Both the position numbers and the translations under genes were made by a program. Of a DNA stretch of 64,000 nucleotides, positions 9,006 to 17,857 are shown in pieces. Source of the stretch: Chromatiaceae bacterium (GTDB lineage Bacteria > Pseudomonadota > Gammaproteobacteria > Chromatiales > Chromatiaceae); the NCBI GenBank assembly GCA_024235415.1, contig JACKML010000001.1, positions 186,001 through 250,000 of the forward strand, read 5' to 3'. The notes beneath the pieces are model-generated. The model saw only the letters and a list, made by a program, of their open reading frames with translations, did no database searches and had not been told where the DNA came from. Within the stretch, counting starts at the first letter, position 1. Each line of letters opens with the position of its first letter.

Positions 9006-10025
9006 TCAGGGTACGGGCACGAGGGCGAGCAATGCCTCGATGAATCCCTGCGCGGTACTGCCTTCGGCCTCGGCCTGGTAGGACAGGATCAGGCGATGCC
9101 TCAACACATCAGGGGCCACCGCCTGGATGTCCTCCGGAGAGACATAGTCACGTCCGCCAAGCCAGGCCCTGGCCCTGGCGCAGCGATCCAGCGCAAGCGT
9201 TGCGCGCGGGCTGGCGCCATAGCGCAGCCACTCGCCGAGGTGACGACCATAGGGCGCGGGATCACGGGTGGCCAGCACCAGGTGCAGCAGGTAGTCCTCG
9301 ACATCGGGGGACATGAACAGTTCGAGAATCGCCCGCCGTGCCTCGAACACAACGTTTTGGCTCACGCGATGCGGCGCTTCGGGCGGTTGCGCCCTCGCCT
9401 CCTGCCGATGCAGCAGGAGTATCGCCTTCTCGGTGGAAAGATCGGGATAGTCGACGCGCACATGCATCAGGAAACGGTCGAGTTGCGCCTCGGGCAACGG
9501 ATAGGTCCCTTCCTGCTCGATCGGGTTTTGCGTCGCCATCACCAGGAACAGCTCGGGCAGGTGAAAGGTCTGGCGGCCGACCGTGACCTGACGCTCCCCC
9601 ATCGCCTCGAGCAACGCCGACTGCACCTTGGCAGGCGCCCGGTTGACCTCGTCGGCGAGTACGAAATTATGGAACACCGGCCCCTTGTCGAAGCGGAAGC
9701 TGCCGTCCTGCGGACGGTAGATCTCGGTGCCGGTGAGATCCGCAGGCAGCAGGTCCGGCGTGAACTGGATGCGATGAAAATCGCCTTCGAGGCCAGACGC
9801 CAGTGCCTTGACCGCACGGGTCTTGGCCAGCCCCGGCGCACCTTCGACCAGCAGATGGCCGTCCGCGAGCAGCGCAATCAGCAGGCGCTCAACCAGTTCC
9901 GCCTGGCCGAGAATCTGCTGCCCGATGTGTTGACGAAGGGCCTCGAACTCACTGCGCACGAATGCCGGTTGTGCCAAACCGTCTGCGATCGCAGCCGCTG
10001 ACGACTGCCCTTCGGGTTCTTTCAT
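9006..10025 (-). CDS. MoxR-family AAA+ ATPase, first operon
   Basis: First gene of the operon. The ATG at 10025 is chosen because AGGAGA lies about 10 bp upstream; an in-frame ATG at 10067 and the longer frame have no such site. 339 residues with Walker A GAPGLAKT (62-69), Walker B and sensor sequences (ADEVNRAPAKVQSALLEAM, ATQNPIEQEGTYPLPEAQLDRF), all intact. MoxR ATPases act as chaperones that mature or remodel partner proteins, usually with VWA proteins from the same operon. 90 bp separate it from the AraC gene on the same strand. Confidence 0.93.
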   Translation of the reverse strand: MKEPEGQSSAAAIADGLAQPAFVRSEFEALRQHIGQQILGQAELVERLLIALLADGHLLVEGAPGLAKTRAVKALASGLEGDFHRIQFTPDLLPADLTGTEIYRPQDGSFRFDKGPVFHNFVLADEVNRAPAKVQSALLEAMGERQVTVGRQTFHLPELFLVMATQNPIEQEGTYPLPEAQLDRFLMHVRVDYPDLSTEKAILLLHRQEARAQPPEAPHRVSQNVVFEARRAILELFMSPDVEDYLLHLVLATRDPAPYGRHLGEWLRYGASPRATLALDRCARARAWLGGRDYVSPEDIQAVAPDVLRHRLILSYQAEAEGSTAQGFIEALLALVPVP

Positions 10026-10116
10026 GGGTGTCTGTCTCCTTTCCCTGTTCCGTAGCGCCTGTGACATCGGCAGGAAACAAATTGTTCCACCGACACATGG
10101 TGAGGGTATACCGCGA

Positions 10117-11118
10117 TCAATCCGCCTGCCGGAACTCGCTGGGTGACACGCCGGTCCAGCGTTTGAATGCCCTCGAAAAATTTGCCGGCTCCGAAAACCC
10201 CAGCACGTAGGTCGCCTCTTTGACTGGCATGCGCTGCTCACCGATGAAACGGACTGCGAGTTCACGCCGCGCCTGGTCGAGCAACCCCGAGTAGGTGGCC
10301 CCTTCATCCGCCAGGCGGCGCTGCAGGGTACGTACCGATACGTTCAGCGCACGCGCCACGTCTGCAGCGTCGACACCACCGGATGGCAGGCTTTCGATCA
10401 ACCGGATGCGCACGCGGTCCGAGAAATTTTCGTCATCGAGTCGCGCCATGTAGTCGGCGACGATGCGTTCATTGTGACGGGCCAGCGCACGGTTGGCCGT
10501 CGGCAGCGGCCGTTCGACATCGTCACGCCGAAACACCATTGCATCGCATTCGGCACCGAAACGGATCGGCGCACGAAACAGTGCATAGAACTCCGCCGCA
10601 CAGGGTGGCTGTGGACGCACAAGCTCTAATGACAGCGGGGCAAAACCCTCACCACAGCTGACCCGGCAGAGGCTGACCAGGGCGGACCACAATGCATCCT
10701 GTGACTGGTCCTGCGAACGTCGACGGTACAGCACCCTGCCGACCGAGAGGCGGCATTCGTCACCGGCCAGCGAAAGCTCGAGTTCCATCGCATCAGAAAT
10801 CGCCCGGAAATAGCGCACCACTCGCGTCAGTGCGTCATACAGGCTGTCGCTGGTCAACCACGCGAATCCGAGCGACTGCAGCGAGGCCGGGCTGAAACAG
10901 CGCGCCACACGCAGTCCGATACAGGGATCCGCCGTCAACTCGGTCGCAATGAGCCAGGCATGATCCAGCTTTGCATCGTCAAATCTCGCGCCTGGCTCAT
11001 TCCATTGCGCGGGGTCGAGGCCTGCCTGACGGAACACCTGCGCGGGATCCAGGCCGTAGGATTCGATCACGCGCCACAGCGTCTGCGAAGCGGTTGTAAT
11101 CGTCGTGCTGTGACTCAT
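10117..11118 (-). CDS. AraC-family transcriptional regulator
   Basis: 333 residues from the ATG at 11118 (in-frame ATG at 11142 also possible). The N-terminal two thirds match the arabinose-binding-type sensor domain found in OruR/ArgR-like AraC regulators, with 'SLGFAWLTSDSLYDAL' typical of that class. The C-terminus has the paired HTH: 'VDAADVARALNVSVRTLQRR' and 'YVLGFSEPANFSRAFKRWTG'. It is divergent from the lpxC paralogue with 129 bp between the starts, so regulation of that gene is possible, as is control of the MoxR operon downstream. The ligand is unknown. Confidence 0.9.
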   Translation of the reverse strand: MSHSTTITTASQTLWRVIESYGLDPAQVFRQAGLDPAQWNEPGARFDDAKLDHAWLIATELTADPCIGLRVARCFSPASLQSLGFAWLTSDSLYDALTRVVRYFRAISDAMELELSLAGDECRLSVGRVLYRRRSQDQSQDALWSALVSLCRVSCGEGFAPLSLELVRPQPPCAAEFYALFRAPIRFGAECDAMVFRRDDVERPLPTANRALARHNERIVADYMARLDDENFSDRVRIRLIESLPSGGVDAADVARALNVSVRTLQRRLADEGATYSGLLDQARRELAVRFIGEQRMPVKEATYVLGFSEPANFSRAFKRWTGVSPSEFRQAD

Positions 11119-11247
11119 GATCTCGTTGGCACCGCGGGACAACCTCCTGGCGCGCCGGGATTACCGGCCCCTTGCAGCCTGATTCTACGCTGAAGCCTCA
11201 CTGGCAGAAGAGCCAGGGCCACACTCGGCGTCTGAAGGAGGCCGCAA

Positions 11248-12309
11248 ATGATAAACCAGGATTTCCAGCACCTTCGCGAGCAGCATACCATCGCATCACC
11301 GATCGCCTTCGTCGGCATCGGGCTGCACAGCGGCCGGCGTGTGATCTTGCGTATCCTGCCCGCCAAGGCTGACACCGGGATCAGCTTCACCCGGCGCGAC
11401 CTTCCGGAAGGTGAAAACCGCTTTGTCGCACTGTGGAACAGGGTCGACGGCACCGAGCTCTGTACGACCCTGAGCAACCGGCACGGCCATCGTCTCGCCA
11501 CGGTGGAACATCTGTTGTCAGCATTCAGTGGGCTGGGTATCGACAATGCGGCCGTGGTGGTCGACGGGCCCGAGGTACCGGTCGTCGACGGCAGTGCCAT
11601 GCCGTTCGTGTCTGCTTTGATCAATGCCGGTATCCAGCCGCTGGGCGTCGCCCGCGATCTCCTGGTCGTTCGTCGACCGGTGCGCATCCAGCATGGCGAA
11701 AGCTGGGCCGAGTTGCTGCCCGACCATACACCGCGCATCACCGTGAGCATCGACTTCCACCAACAGGACATCGGCCTGCAGTGCCTGAGCATGTGCATAT
11801 CGCCAAACTCGTACGCACGTGAGATCGCGGCCGCGCGCACCTTTGGCTTCGCCGAAAACGTATGGCAACTGCGACGCCGCGGCCTCGCATTGGGCGGATC
11901 GGTGAAAAACGCCATCTTGCTGGAAAACGGCCGGGTCGCGAACCTGGAGGGACTGCGCTTTCCCGACGAATTCGTGCGCCACAAGGCCCTGGATGCCATC
12001 GGCGACCTTGCATTGGCGCCTGCGCCGATCATCGGGCACTACCGCGCCAACCGGCCGGGTCACCGCCTGAACAACGATTTACTGCGCCTGCTTATGAACG
12101 ATGAACGAAGCTGGCAACGGGTTGCCGCCGCAGACCTGCTGGATGGCAGAATCAACGGGCTTGACCGGTCCATCATGGGGATGGGACTTCAACTCGAAGA
12201 TGCCACGGATGGCCCGGACCCTTCCCAGGCAATCAGCTGCGAGAAGGCGCCAGCCTGGCGTGAGGTGCTTGATCGCGTACTGGGAAGAACGGGCGACGAC
12301 ACGCAGTAA
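11248..12309 (+). CDS. lpxC: UDP-3-O-acyl-N-acetylglucosamine deacetylase (LpxC), isolated copy
   Basis: Catalyses the zinc-dependent deacetylation that commits UDP-acyl-GlcNAc to lipid A. All expected active-site residues are present: E87-H88 in VEHLLSA, H245, D249 and D253 in HKALDAIGD, and H272 in PGHRLNN. The protein is 353 residues, about 45 longer than E. coli LpxC, mainly through an unrelated C-terminal tail after residue 300. A strong AAGGAGG site precedes the ATG. Lpx genes in Gammaproteobacteria normally sit after ftsZ; this copy stands alone beside an AraC regulator, so it may be a second, regulated paralogue. Whether the genome holds another lpxC cannot be seen here. Confidence 0.9.
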   Translation: MINQDFQHLREQHTIASPIAFVGIGLHSGRRVILRILPAKADTGISFTRRDLPEGENRFVALWNRVDGTELCTTLSNRHGHRLATVEHLLSAFSGLGIDNAAVVVDGPEVPVVDGSAMPFVSALINAGIQPLGVARDLLVVRRPVRIQHGESWAELLPDHTPRITVSIDFHQQDIGLQCLSMCISPNSYAREIAAARTFGFAENVWQLRRRGLALGGSVKNAILLENGRVANLEGLRFPDEFVRHKALDAIGDLALAPAPIIGHYRANRPGHRLNNDLLRLLMNDERSWQRVAAADLLDGRINGLDRSIMGMGLQLEDATDGPDPSQAISCEKAPAWREVLDRVLGRTGDDTQ

Positions 12310-12331
12310 TCATGGCGCCGCAGTGCAAAAC

Positions 12332-12364
12332 GTCTGCACCGCCAGCATGAGTGGCGGTGCAGAC
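12332..12364. terminator. Strong hairpin between convergent lpxC and SYLF genes
   Basis: A perfect 13-bp inverted repeat (12332-12344 and 12352-12364) with a 7-nt loop lies between the two stop codons. Read on the minus strand it is followed by GTTTTGC, so it best fits a rho-independent terminator for the SYLF gene. On the plus strand no T-run follows, although the hairpin may still slow transcription from lpxC. Confidence 0.75.
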
Positions 12365-12372
12365 AGATTGCG

Positions 12373-12939
12373 TCACTTCGGGGTGTAGCTGAACTTCTGT
12401 CCGCCGACGCTTGCCTCGTACATCAGGCCACCCTTGGCCACAGTGAACACCGCCATGCCCTTGTGGTACTTACCCACGGTGACCGCATCGTTCTTGCCGC
12501 CACTGGCGCCGGCGGTGGCACCTGTTGTGGCGGCCGTCGCGCCAGCAGCAGCGGTAATCGCCACCGCCTGCGCCTGGGCACCGAACTCGAAGTTGCCACC
12601 GGTGAACTCGCTGAGCGCGCGCTTGTCCTCGAAGAAGACAATCTGGCTGAAAGCCTGTCCGCCCAACTGGAAGCCGATCGTCACCTGCGTCATCGCGGTG
12701 TCACCGATATAGTTGCCCTGCTCGAAGACCCGGCCCTTGCCATGCGCGCCGCCTAGACCGATGCCACCCTTACCGATGGTTGGAAAGACTGCATAGCCAT
12801 AGGCATGACTGAAGAAGGTGCCACTCTCGCCGGCATTCTGGAAGATCTTGACTGTGTCGGCGTAGTCATCCGCCCATGCGTTGACGGCAGGCAGCAACAA
12901 CAGCGCCATACTCAGGCCGAGGAAACGATTGAGGTTCAT
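12373..12939 (-). CDS. SYLF/YSC84-type lipid-binding exported protein
   Basis: 188 residues with a clear Sec signal peptide (cleavage after ...NAWA). The body carries SYLF-family features: a Gly-rich opening (GYAVFPTIGKGGIGLGGAHGKG), 'QVTIGFQLGGQAFSQIVFFED', an Ala/Gly/Thr-rich middle segment and the C-terminal 'KGGLMYEASVGGQKFSY'. SYLF domains bind phosphoinositides in eukaryotes; bacterial exported versions are of unknown function and are probably periplasmic or outer-membrane associated. The 294 bp upstream hold no gene I could recognise. Confidence 0.85.
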   Translation of the reverse strand: MNLNRFLGLSMALLLLPAVNAWADDYADTVKIFQNAGESGTFFSHAYGYAVFPTIGKGGIGLGGAHGKGRVFEQGNYIGDTAMTQVTIGFQLGGQAFSQIVFFEDKRALSEFTGGNFEFGAQAQAVAITAAAGATAATTGATAGASGGKNDAVTVGKYHKGMAVFTVAKGGLMYEASVGGQKFSYTPK

Positions 12940-13233
12940 ACGATTTCTCCTTTGGACCGCTCAAGGGCGGGTGATTGTCAGCACGCGGTCATGACCGCTG
13001 TGCCCATTATTTCAGTGGGCGCCGAGGCATAAGTCGCCTATGCAGACATCTTGAGTTGCATTCGGTGCCCGGCATCCCGTCATCAACGACTATGCGGTGC
13101 TCAATGTCCACCGCGGTAGCATAGTAGCGTCGAGTGAAAGTCGTTCCCATGTCCAACTTCCGGAAATCCATCGGCCGATCGCGGACAAGCCAAGTGGATC
13201 ACGTTTTCGGCCGCCAGACTGCTTGTTCGCCTG

Positions 13234-14238
13234 TCAAAGTGCAAACGCCGCTACCCGCTCAAATACCCAGAACACCGCCGTCGACCCGATTCCGAACGAC
13301 GTGGCGGTGCGGACCCACCCCATATCGGTCTGCGACCGCAACATGCGACTTATCGCCGTTTGAACCGAGAGAACAGCAAAAACGAACAACAGCTGCCCGA
13401 TCTCCACACCGAGGTTGAAGCTCAGCAGGCCGAGAACAAGGTCATTGCGTGGCAGCCCGATCTCAGCGAGCACACTGGCGAATCCCAGCCCATGCAGCAT
13501 ACCGAACGCTACAACCAGCCAGAAGCCATGGCGCCACCCCCCGCCCCCGGGCTGCATGGCCGCACGCGCGACGAAGACTATCGACAGCGCAATACTTGCC
13601 TCGACCGGTGGCACCGGGACGTCGACCCATCCCAGTACGGCGAGCGCCAGGGTGACCGAATGCCCCACGGTGAAGGCAGTCACCAGCTTGACCAATGTCC
13701 AGCCGCGAGCCAGAAGACAAAGCGCCAGGACGAAGGCCAGATGATCGATACCCAGCAGGATGTGCTTGATACCGAACCCGACATAACGCGTGGCAGTGTC
13801 GGTTGCCGCCTGCCCGTTCCCGAGCAGATCGTCGAGGTTAAGGCGGATAATCCCACCGTCCGCATCGACATACCCCGCACTACGGTCACCGGTGCCGCGC
13901 TGGACCACCACCATGGCGCCCTCGCGTTGCCAGTCGAGCAATACGGCATCGCCGCCTGGCCAGCCCGAGTCACAGTCGATGCGCCAGGTCGCCAAACGGA
14001 CCAGCTGGCCGCTCGGCCTTTGCCCCAGTTCACTGAAGGCACAACCACCTGCCATGATCGGTGCAGTGGGTACCATCCTGGCTGGTATCTTGGCCTCGAG
14101 CAGAACACTTGTGGCGCTCAGCGGCGTCAACACGAGCCGTGCGACACCCAGGTCATGCGCGTGGACACTGCCCAGTAGCAAGGCCATCAGCAGCAGCGCC
14201 CCGGCAACTCTGACCACCGAATCAGCCACCGCTGACAC
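13234..14238 (-). CDS. HupE/UreJ-family membrane protein (putative Ni/Co permease)
   Basis: 334 residues with a signal-like N-terminus, a periplasmic beta-rich domain of about 130 residues and then a multi-helix membrane domain. The latter carries the family's metal motifs: H and D in GIKHILLGIDHLAF, H in FTVGHSVTLALA, H in GMLHGLGFA and FNLGVEIGQL. HupE/UreJ proteins supply nickel or cobalt to metalloenzymes. The GTG start overlaps the end of the PPIase gene by 17 bp, so both belong to the ureohydrolase operon. Metal supply to the co-encoded ureohydrolase is an inference from this arrangement. Confidence 0.82.
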   Translation of the reverse strand: MSAVADSVVRVAGALLLMALLLGSVHAHDLGVARLVLTPLSATSVLLEAKIPARMVPTAPIMAGGCAFSELGQRPSGQLVRLATWRIDCDSGWPGGDAVLLDWQREGAMVVVQRGTGDRSAGYVDADGGIIRLNLDDLLGNGQAATDTATRYVGFGIKHILLGIDHLAFVLALCLLARGWTLVKLVTAFTVGHSVTLALAVLGWVDVPVPPVEASIALSIVFVARAAMQPGGGGWRHGFWLVVAFGMLHGLGFASVLAEIGLPRNDLVLGLLSFNLGVEIGQLLFVFAVLSVQTAISRMLRSQTDMGWVRTATSFGIGSTAVFWVFERVAAFAL

Positions 14239-15040
14239 CTGATGGCAGGATTATGTCGTATTGCGCACGCAGTGCCGCAAACATCTTTGCACGCTGGCTC
14301 TTGCGCCAATCCTCTTTCCAGTCGTTGACCAGCTGCTGATGCAGCTCGGTATCCGGCAATATGCGCGGCTCGTGGCGTTCCAGCACCCGTACCAGGTGCC
14401 AGCCACGCCCCGATTGCAACGGGCCATACCATGCGCCGTCGGTCATGGACTGCAGCGCCCGTTCGAACTCAAAACCGAACAGCACAATCAGTTGCTTGCT
14501 GCTGTAACGCTCCATGCGCGAGCCAAGCCAAAAGGTATCACCAAGGCCTCCCGCATCAGCTGTGCCTGCAGCGATTGCCGCAAGTGCCCGCTCGGCCACT
14601 TTGCGATCGCTCTTGAAATAGACATGCTCAAACGTCAACGAACGTGGCGTCAGGTATTCCTCGGCATGGGCATCGAAGCGTGCCTGCAACTGATCTGCAT
14701 TTGGTTCAGGAGGATCCTCTCCAAGAAGGAAGTACATCTTGTCAGCAAGGCGTTTGCGCACATTCGCGTCGTTGCGGTACAGGCCGCGGGCGATCGCCTC
14801 GTTGACCAGCACCTGATGATCGACGTAGCCCGTGATAAGTTCATCACGCTCAGCTGGGCTGATCTCGCGATCAAGAACCATCCGGCGCTCTTCGACCAGA
14901 TCATTTACCGCCGCGTCGGTGACGATGATACGCGGCTGCGCCTGCTGAACGACGTGGCTGTACGCGAGAAATATCAGGCTACCGGCCAGGACGAATCCTA
15001 CAAGCGGGTCTCTGAGCAGCGGGGCAATACGAATTTGCAT
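14222..15040 (-). CDS. Membrane-anchored PpiC/SurA-like peptidyl-prolyl isomerase
   Basis: 272 residues from the ATG at 15040, which has GGAGAAGAA just upstream. One N-terminal helix (about 11-28) anchors it in the inner membrane. A SurA-like helical region follows ('ERDELITGYVDHQVLVNEAI', charged), then a parvulin-type rotamase region that is poorly conserved (GPLQSGRGWHLVRVLE is the clearest segment). Its probable role is folding of exported proteins, possibly the neighbouring ureohydrolase, porin or HupE periplasmic domain. Activity is uncertain because the parvulin core is weak. Confidence 0.75.
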   Translation of the reverse strand: MQIRIAPLLRDPLVGFVLAGSLIFLAYSHVVQQAQPRIIVTDAAVNDLVEERRMVLDREISPAERDELITGYVDHQVLVNEAIARGLYRNDANVRKRLADKMYFLLGEDPPEPNADQLQARFDAHAEEYLTPRSLTFEHVYFKSDRKVAERALAAIAAGTADAGGLGDTFWLGSRMERYSSKQLIVLFGFEFERALQSMTDGAWYGPLQSGRGWHLVRVLERHEPRILPDTELHQQLVNDWKEDWRKSQRAKMFAALRAQYDIILPSGVSGG

Positions 15041-15101
15041 GGCTTCTTCTCCATGGGCGCCGGATCTTGCCGCACACCGCACAGCACTCCGTCCGGAGGG
15101 C

Positions 15102-16367
15102 CTACTGGCCATCATCCACGATGTCTGGATTGAGGTAACCCGGCTCTGTCAGTCCCTTCTTACGCATTGCCAGACCGTTGAGACACTGGCGCAGAATGGC
15201 CTTGGAGTTGAGCATGGTGGTATAGCCCGGGTCGGAATCCGGACGGATTTCGACGATCTCGACGCCGACCACATTACTCTCGGCACACAAACGGCGCATC
15301 AGCGGCAGGGCCTCGCGCATGTACATGCCGCCCGGTTCAGGAGTGGAGGTGCCGGGGATAAACGCCGGGTCGATTACATCGACATCGAATGAGATGAACA
15401 GCGGCTTATTGACCTTTCGGACGTCGTCCATGATGTCATCCATCACCGCTTTCCAGCCGCGCGCCTCCACCTCGGCCATCATGTGATAGCGAAGCTTGTT
15501 GTCGCGGTTCCACTTCACGCCGCTCATGTCCGTAGAGTTTGGCCCGCGAAGGCCGACCTGAATAATGTCCTCACCTTTGACCAGCCCATCTTCAACGAGG
15601 TGTCTTACCGGGTTTCCGTGGGTATAGAAGTGACCGAAGCCGACCGGTGCCTGATCCGCATGCGCATCGAAATGAATGATGCTGAGGTTGCCCTTGCCAT
15701 ATACATCTGTAAGGCCGGCGGCATCCGGGTACATCAGCGCGTGACCGCCGCCGATAATGACCGGTATGGTGCGTTTACCCGGTTGAATCTCCACGCCGGC
15801 TACACTGGCCACGAATTCTCGAACGGGATCAATGCTGCGCTCGATGCTCATCGGCGAGGTCGGGGCGTCACCGTAGTCGACCACGGTCAACTCCTGCAGC
15901 GCCGTCAATCCGGAGTCCAGCTCCGGCATCTCGAACGCCCCCCAGTTGTGATAGACCTCGGAGCGATGCGGATTGCGCATCTCTTGCGGGGCATAAGTAC
16001 GCGCACGCGGGTCACCGATCAACTCGGCACCGAAGATGGCCACCTCGACCTTGCCGGCCTTCAGATCCTCCGGGGTCAACGCGACCGGCAAGTGAAAGAA
16101 CGTCGGGATGCCGACCCAGGGCATGCCACCGACATAGCGCTGAAGGTTGACCGGCCCCGGCTCACGCCCTTCCGAGATGTCATCACGGATTTTTTTCCAG
16201 ACGTCGTACGAGGGATCGTCAGGATTCAGCCTGACAATCGGCTCCTCGCCGGCATCGATCCGGTCAACCTCGTCCGGGGTGTCGGCAGAACCCATATACG
16301 CTGGCACTGGCACCGACATCGGCAGCAGCGCTGCCAAGATCACCATTATGAGTATTTTCCTGTTCAT
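15102..16367 (-). CDS. Exported ureohydrolase (arginase/agmatinase superfamily)
   Basis: 421 residues. All six metal ligands of the arginase fold are present: H209 (GGGHA), D234, H236 and D238 (FDAHAD), D328 and D330 (SFDVDVIDP); the catalytic-shuttle His is H250 in THGNPV. The usual GGDHS motif reads GGGHA. The first 24 residues form a Sec signal peptide (positive start, hydrophobic core, P-V-P-A-Y), unusual because most ureohydrolases are cytoplasmic. It should release urea from a guanidino compound outside the inner membrane; the substrate cannot be named. It lies between the porin and the PPIase/HupE pair in one minus-strand cluster. Confidence 0.88.
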   Translation of the reverse strand: MNRKILIMVILAALLPMSVPVPAYMGSADTPDEVDRIDAGEEPIVRLNPDDPSYDVWKKIRDDISEGREPGPVNLQRYVGGMPWVGIPTFFHLPVALTPEDLKAGKVEVAIFGAELIGDPRARTYAPQEMRNPHRSEVYHNWGAFEMPELDSGLTALQELTVVDYGDAPTSPMSIERSIDPVREFVASVAGVEIQPGKRTIPVIIGGGHALMYPDAAGLTDVYGKGNLSIIHFDAHADQAPVGFGHFYTHGNPVRHLVEDGLVKGEDIIQVGLRGPNSTDMSGVKWNRDNKLRYHMMAEVEARGWKAVMDDIMDDVRKVNKPLFISFDVDVIDPAFIPGTSTPEPGGMYMREALPLMRRLCAESNVVGVEIVEIRPDSDPGYTTMLNSKAILRQCLNGLAMRKKGLTEPGYLNPDIVDDGQ

Positions 16368-16435
16368 GATTCAGTCTCCCAAATAAGTACCACGCCGAAT
16401 GCACCCGGGCATGGCGATGTTGGTTAGTGAATTGG

Positions 16436-17713
16436 CTATAAGAGAACTCTGAGGCGTACACCGCCGATCAGCGCGGCGTCCCGAGCGGTGTTGCCCTGCG
16501 GGTTCAGGATCAGCTGAAGGTCCGGTGTGACTTCGAGATTGGGCGCGAGTTGAAACTTCCAGAACACCTCCAGCCCATATTCGTTATCCAGCGCTGACGC
16601 TGTCGGCTCGGCCCACCAGCCAGCCACGCCGATGCGATCATGCTGGAATCCGAGCGGGTGCTTGATCTGGCCGCCCAAGGCAGCGCGCTGTTTGAACGCA
16701 CGCCAGTCTTCACCGGCGTAGCTGTAGCGCAACAGCGTGCCGAAATCGGTACCGATGTCCTGATCGAAACTCAACGCCAGCGCCCAGCCGGCAGGCTGCT
16801 TGCTGACGCCCGAGCCGATGCTGTCGGTGTAGTAGGCGGTGAAGCGATAGGTCCCCTGGCCAAGGCCTGCGAGATTGTCAGGCGTCATGCCGAGTTCCGC
16901 GGCATATTCCCAGCGCCCGCTGTCGAGGGTGCGAAAACTGACATTCTCGGAGGTGCCGTCGGCCTCGCGCACCATACCGGTCAGATAGGCCCCATCCATG
17001 TGGTGCTGGACAAACAGGCCCATGCCGTTGCGGGCCGTGAAGGGAACCACAGTGTTGTTCACCAGTTGCGGTGTCAGAAAATCTTCACGATCGCCCACTG
17101 CATAGCGGTTCAGGTTCAGAAAGGTGCGCGTCGTCAGCTTGCCCACTCCCAGACGCAGACGGTCATCGAGCAGCCATTGCTCCCACGCCAGCATCTGCCA
17201 CAGATCGCGGTAGTCGCCAGGGGCGGTGTCACCGCCGTTGACCGGCGTGATCACACCGACGTCATTCATGAACTGGGAGGTATTTCGGCTGCCGAGTGTG
17301 CGCGAGATCTGGTACCAACCCATCAGGCTGCCGCGCTTGCTGTCTGCCGCTACCGGCGCCCACTGGAAGATCAGATTGGTCTCGTCATTGCCCGTGTACA
17401 CCCCGTTGAATCGCATATCCCACTGGAACTGCGGCGAATACTCGATTGTGTAGGAAAAGCCGTACTGGTCGCGGAGTTCGCTCTTGAACGCCTGATAACC
17501 GGACAACGCGTCCGTCAGGGGTTGAAAAAGCTCGTGGCCTGTCTTCCAGGGTTCCGCGGCCTGGGCATGCAGTACCGCAATCTCACCGTAAGTCGCAATG
17601 GCATCGTCGTCGACAGCCGCTATCGAAGCCGAGACAGCAAGGCAAAGTGCGGCGCATGAAGTACGCCGGAATCCAAGGTTCGGCTCGCACGCCCTGCATA
17701 GTCTCTTTATCAT
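16436..17713 (-). CDS. OprB-like carbohydrate-type porin
   Basis: 425 residues from the ATG at 17713 (a TTG at 17797 would extend it). A signal peptide is followed by strand-rich sequence and the OprB-family C-terminus: 'YGLEVFWKFQLAPNLEVTPD' then 'LQLILNPQGN' and a final hydrophobic strand ending V-L-L. It is probably a 16-stranded outer-membrane channel. It sits 68 bp before the ureohydrolase, so it may admit the guanidino substrate. Start choice is uncertain because neither site has a strong ribosome-binding sequence. Confidence 0.8.
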   Translation of the reverse strand: MIKRLCRACEPNLGFRRTSCAALCLAVSASIAAVDDDAIATYGEIAVLHAQAAEPWKTGHELFQPLTDALSGYQAFKSELRDQYGFSYTIEYSPQFQWDMRFNGVYTGNDETNLIFQWAPVAADSKRGSLMGWYQISRTLGSRNTSQFMNDVGVITPVNGGDTAPGDYRDLWQMLAWEQWLLDDRLRLGVGKLTTRTFLNLNRYAVGDREDFLTPQLVNNTVVPFTARNGMGLFVQHHMDGAYLTGMVREADGTSENVSFRTLDSGRWEYAAELGMTPDNLAGLGQGTYRFTAYYTDSIGSGVSKQPAGWALALSFDQDIGTDFGTLLRYSYAGEDWRAFKQRAALGGQIKHPLGFQHDRIGVAGWWAEPTASALDNEYGLEVFWKFQLAPNLEVTPDLQLILNPQGNTARDAALIGGVRLRVLL

Positions 17714-17857
17714 CGGGTATTGGGTTGTCTTGCAGCTCAGGGAGCAACGTGTTGCCGATGGTTTCACACACAGTCCGCCACCCGATAGGTTAATCAAGTT
17801 GTTAACGACGCCCTTTGTATTGAACTCATCTGGTCTGTGACATCCACTGAATCACCA

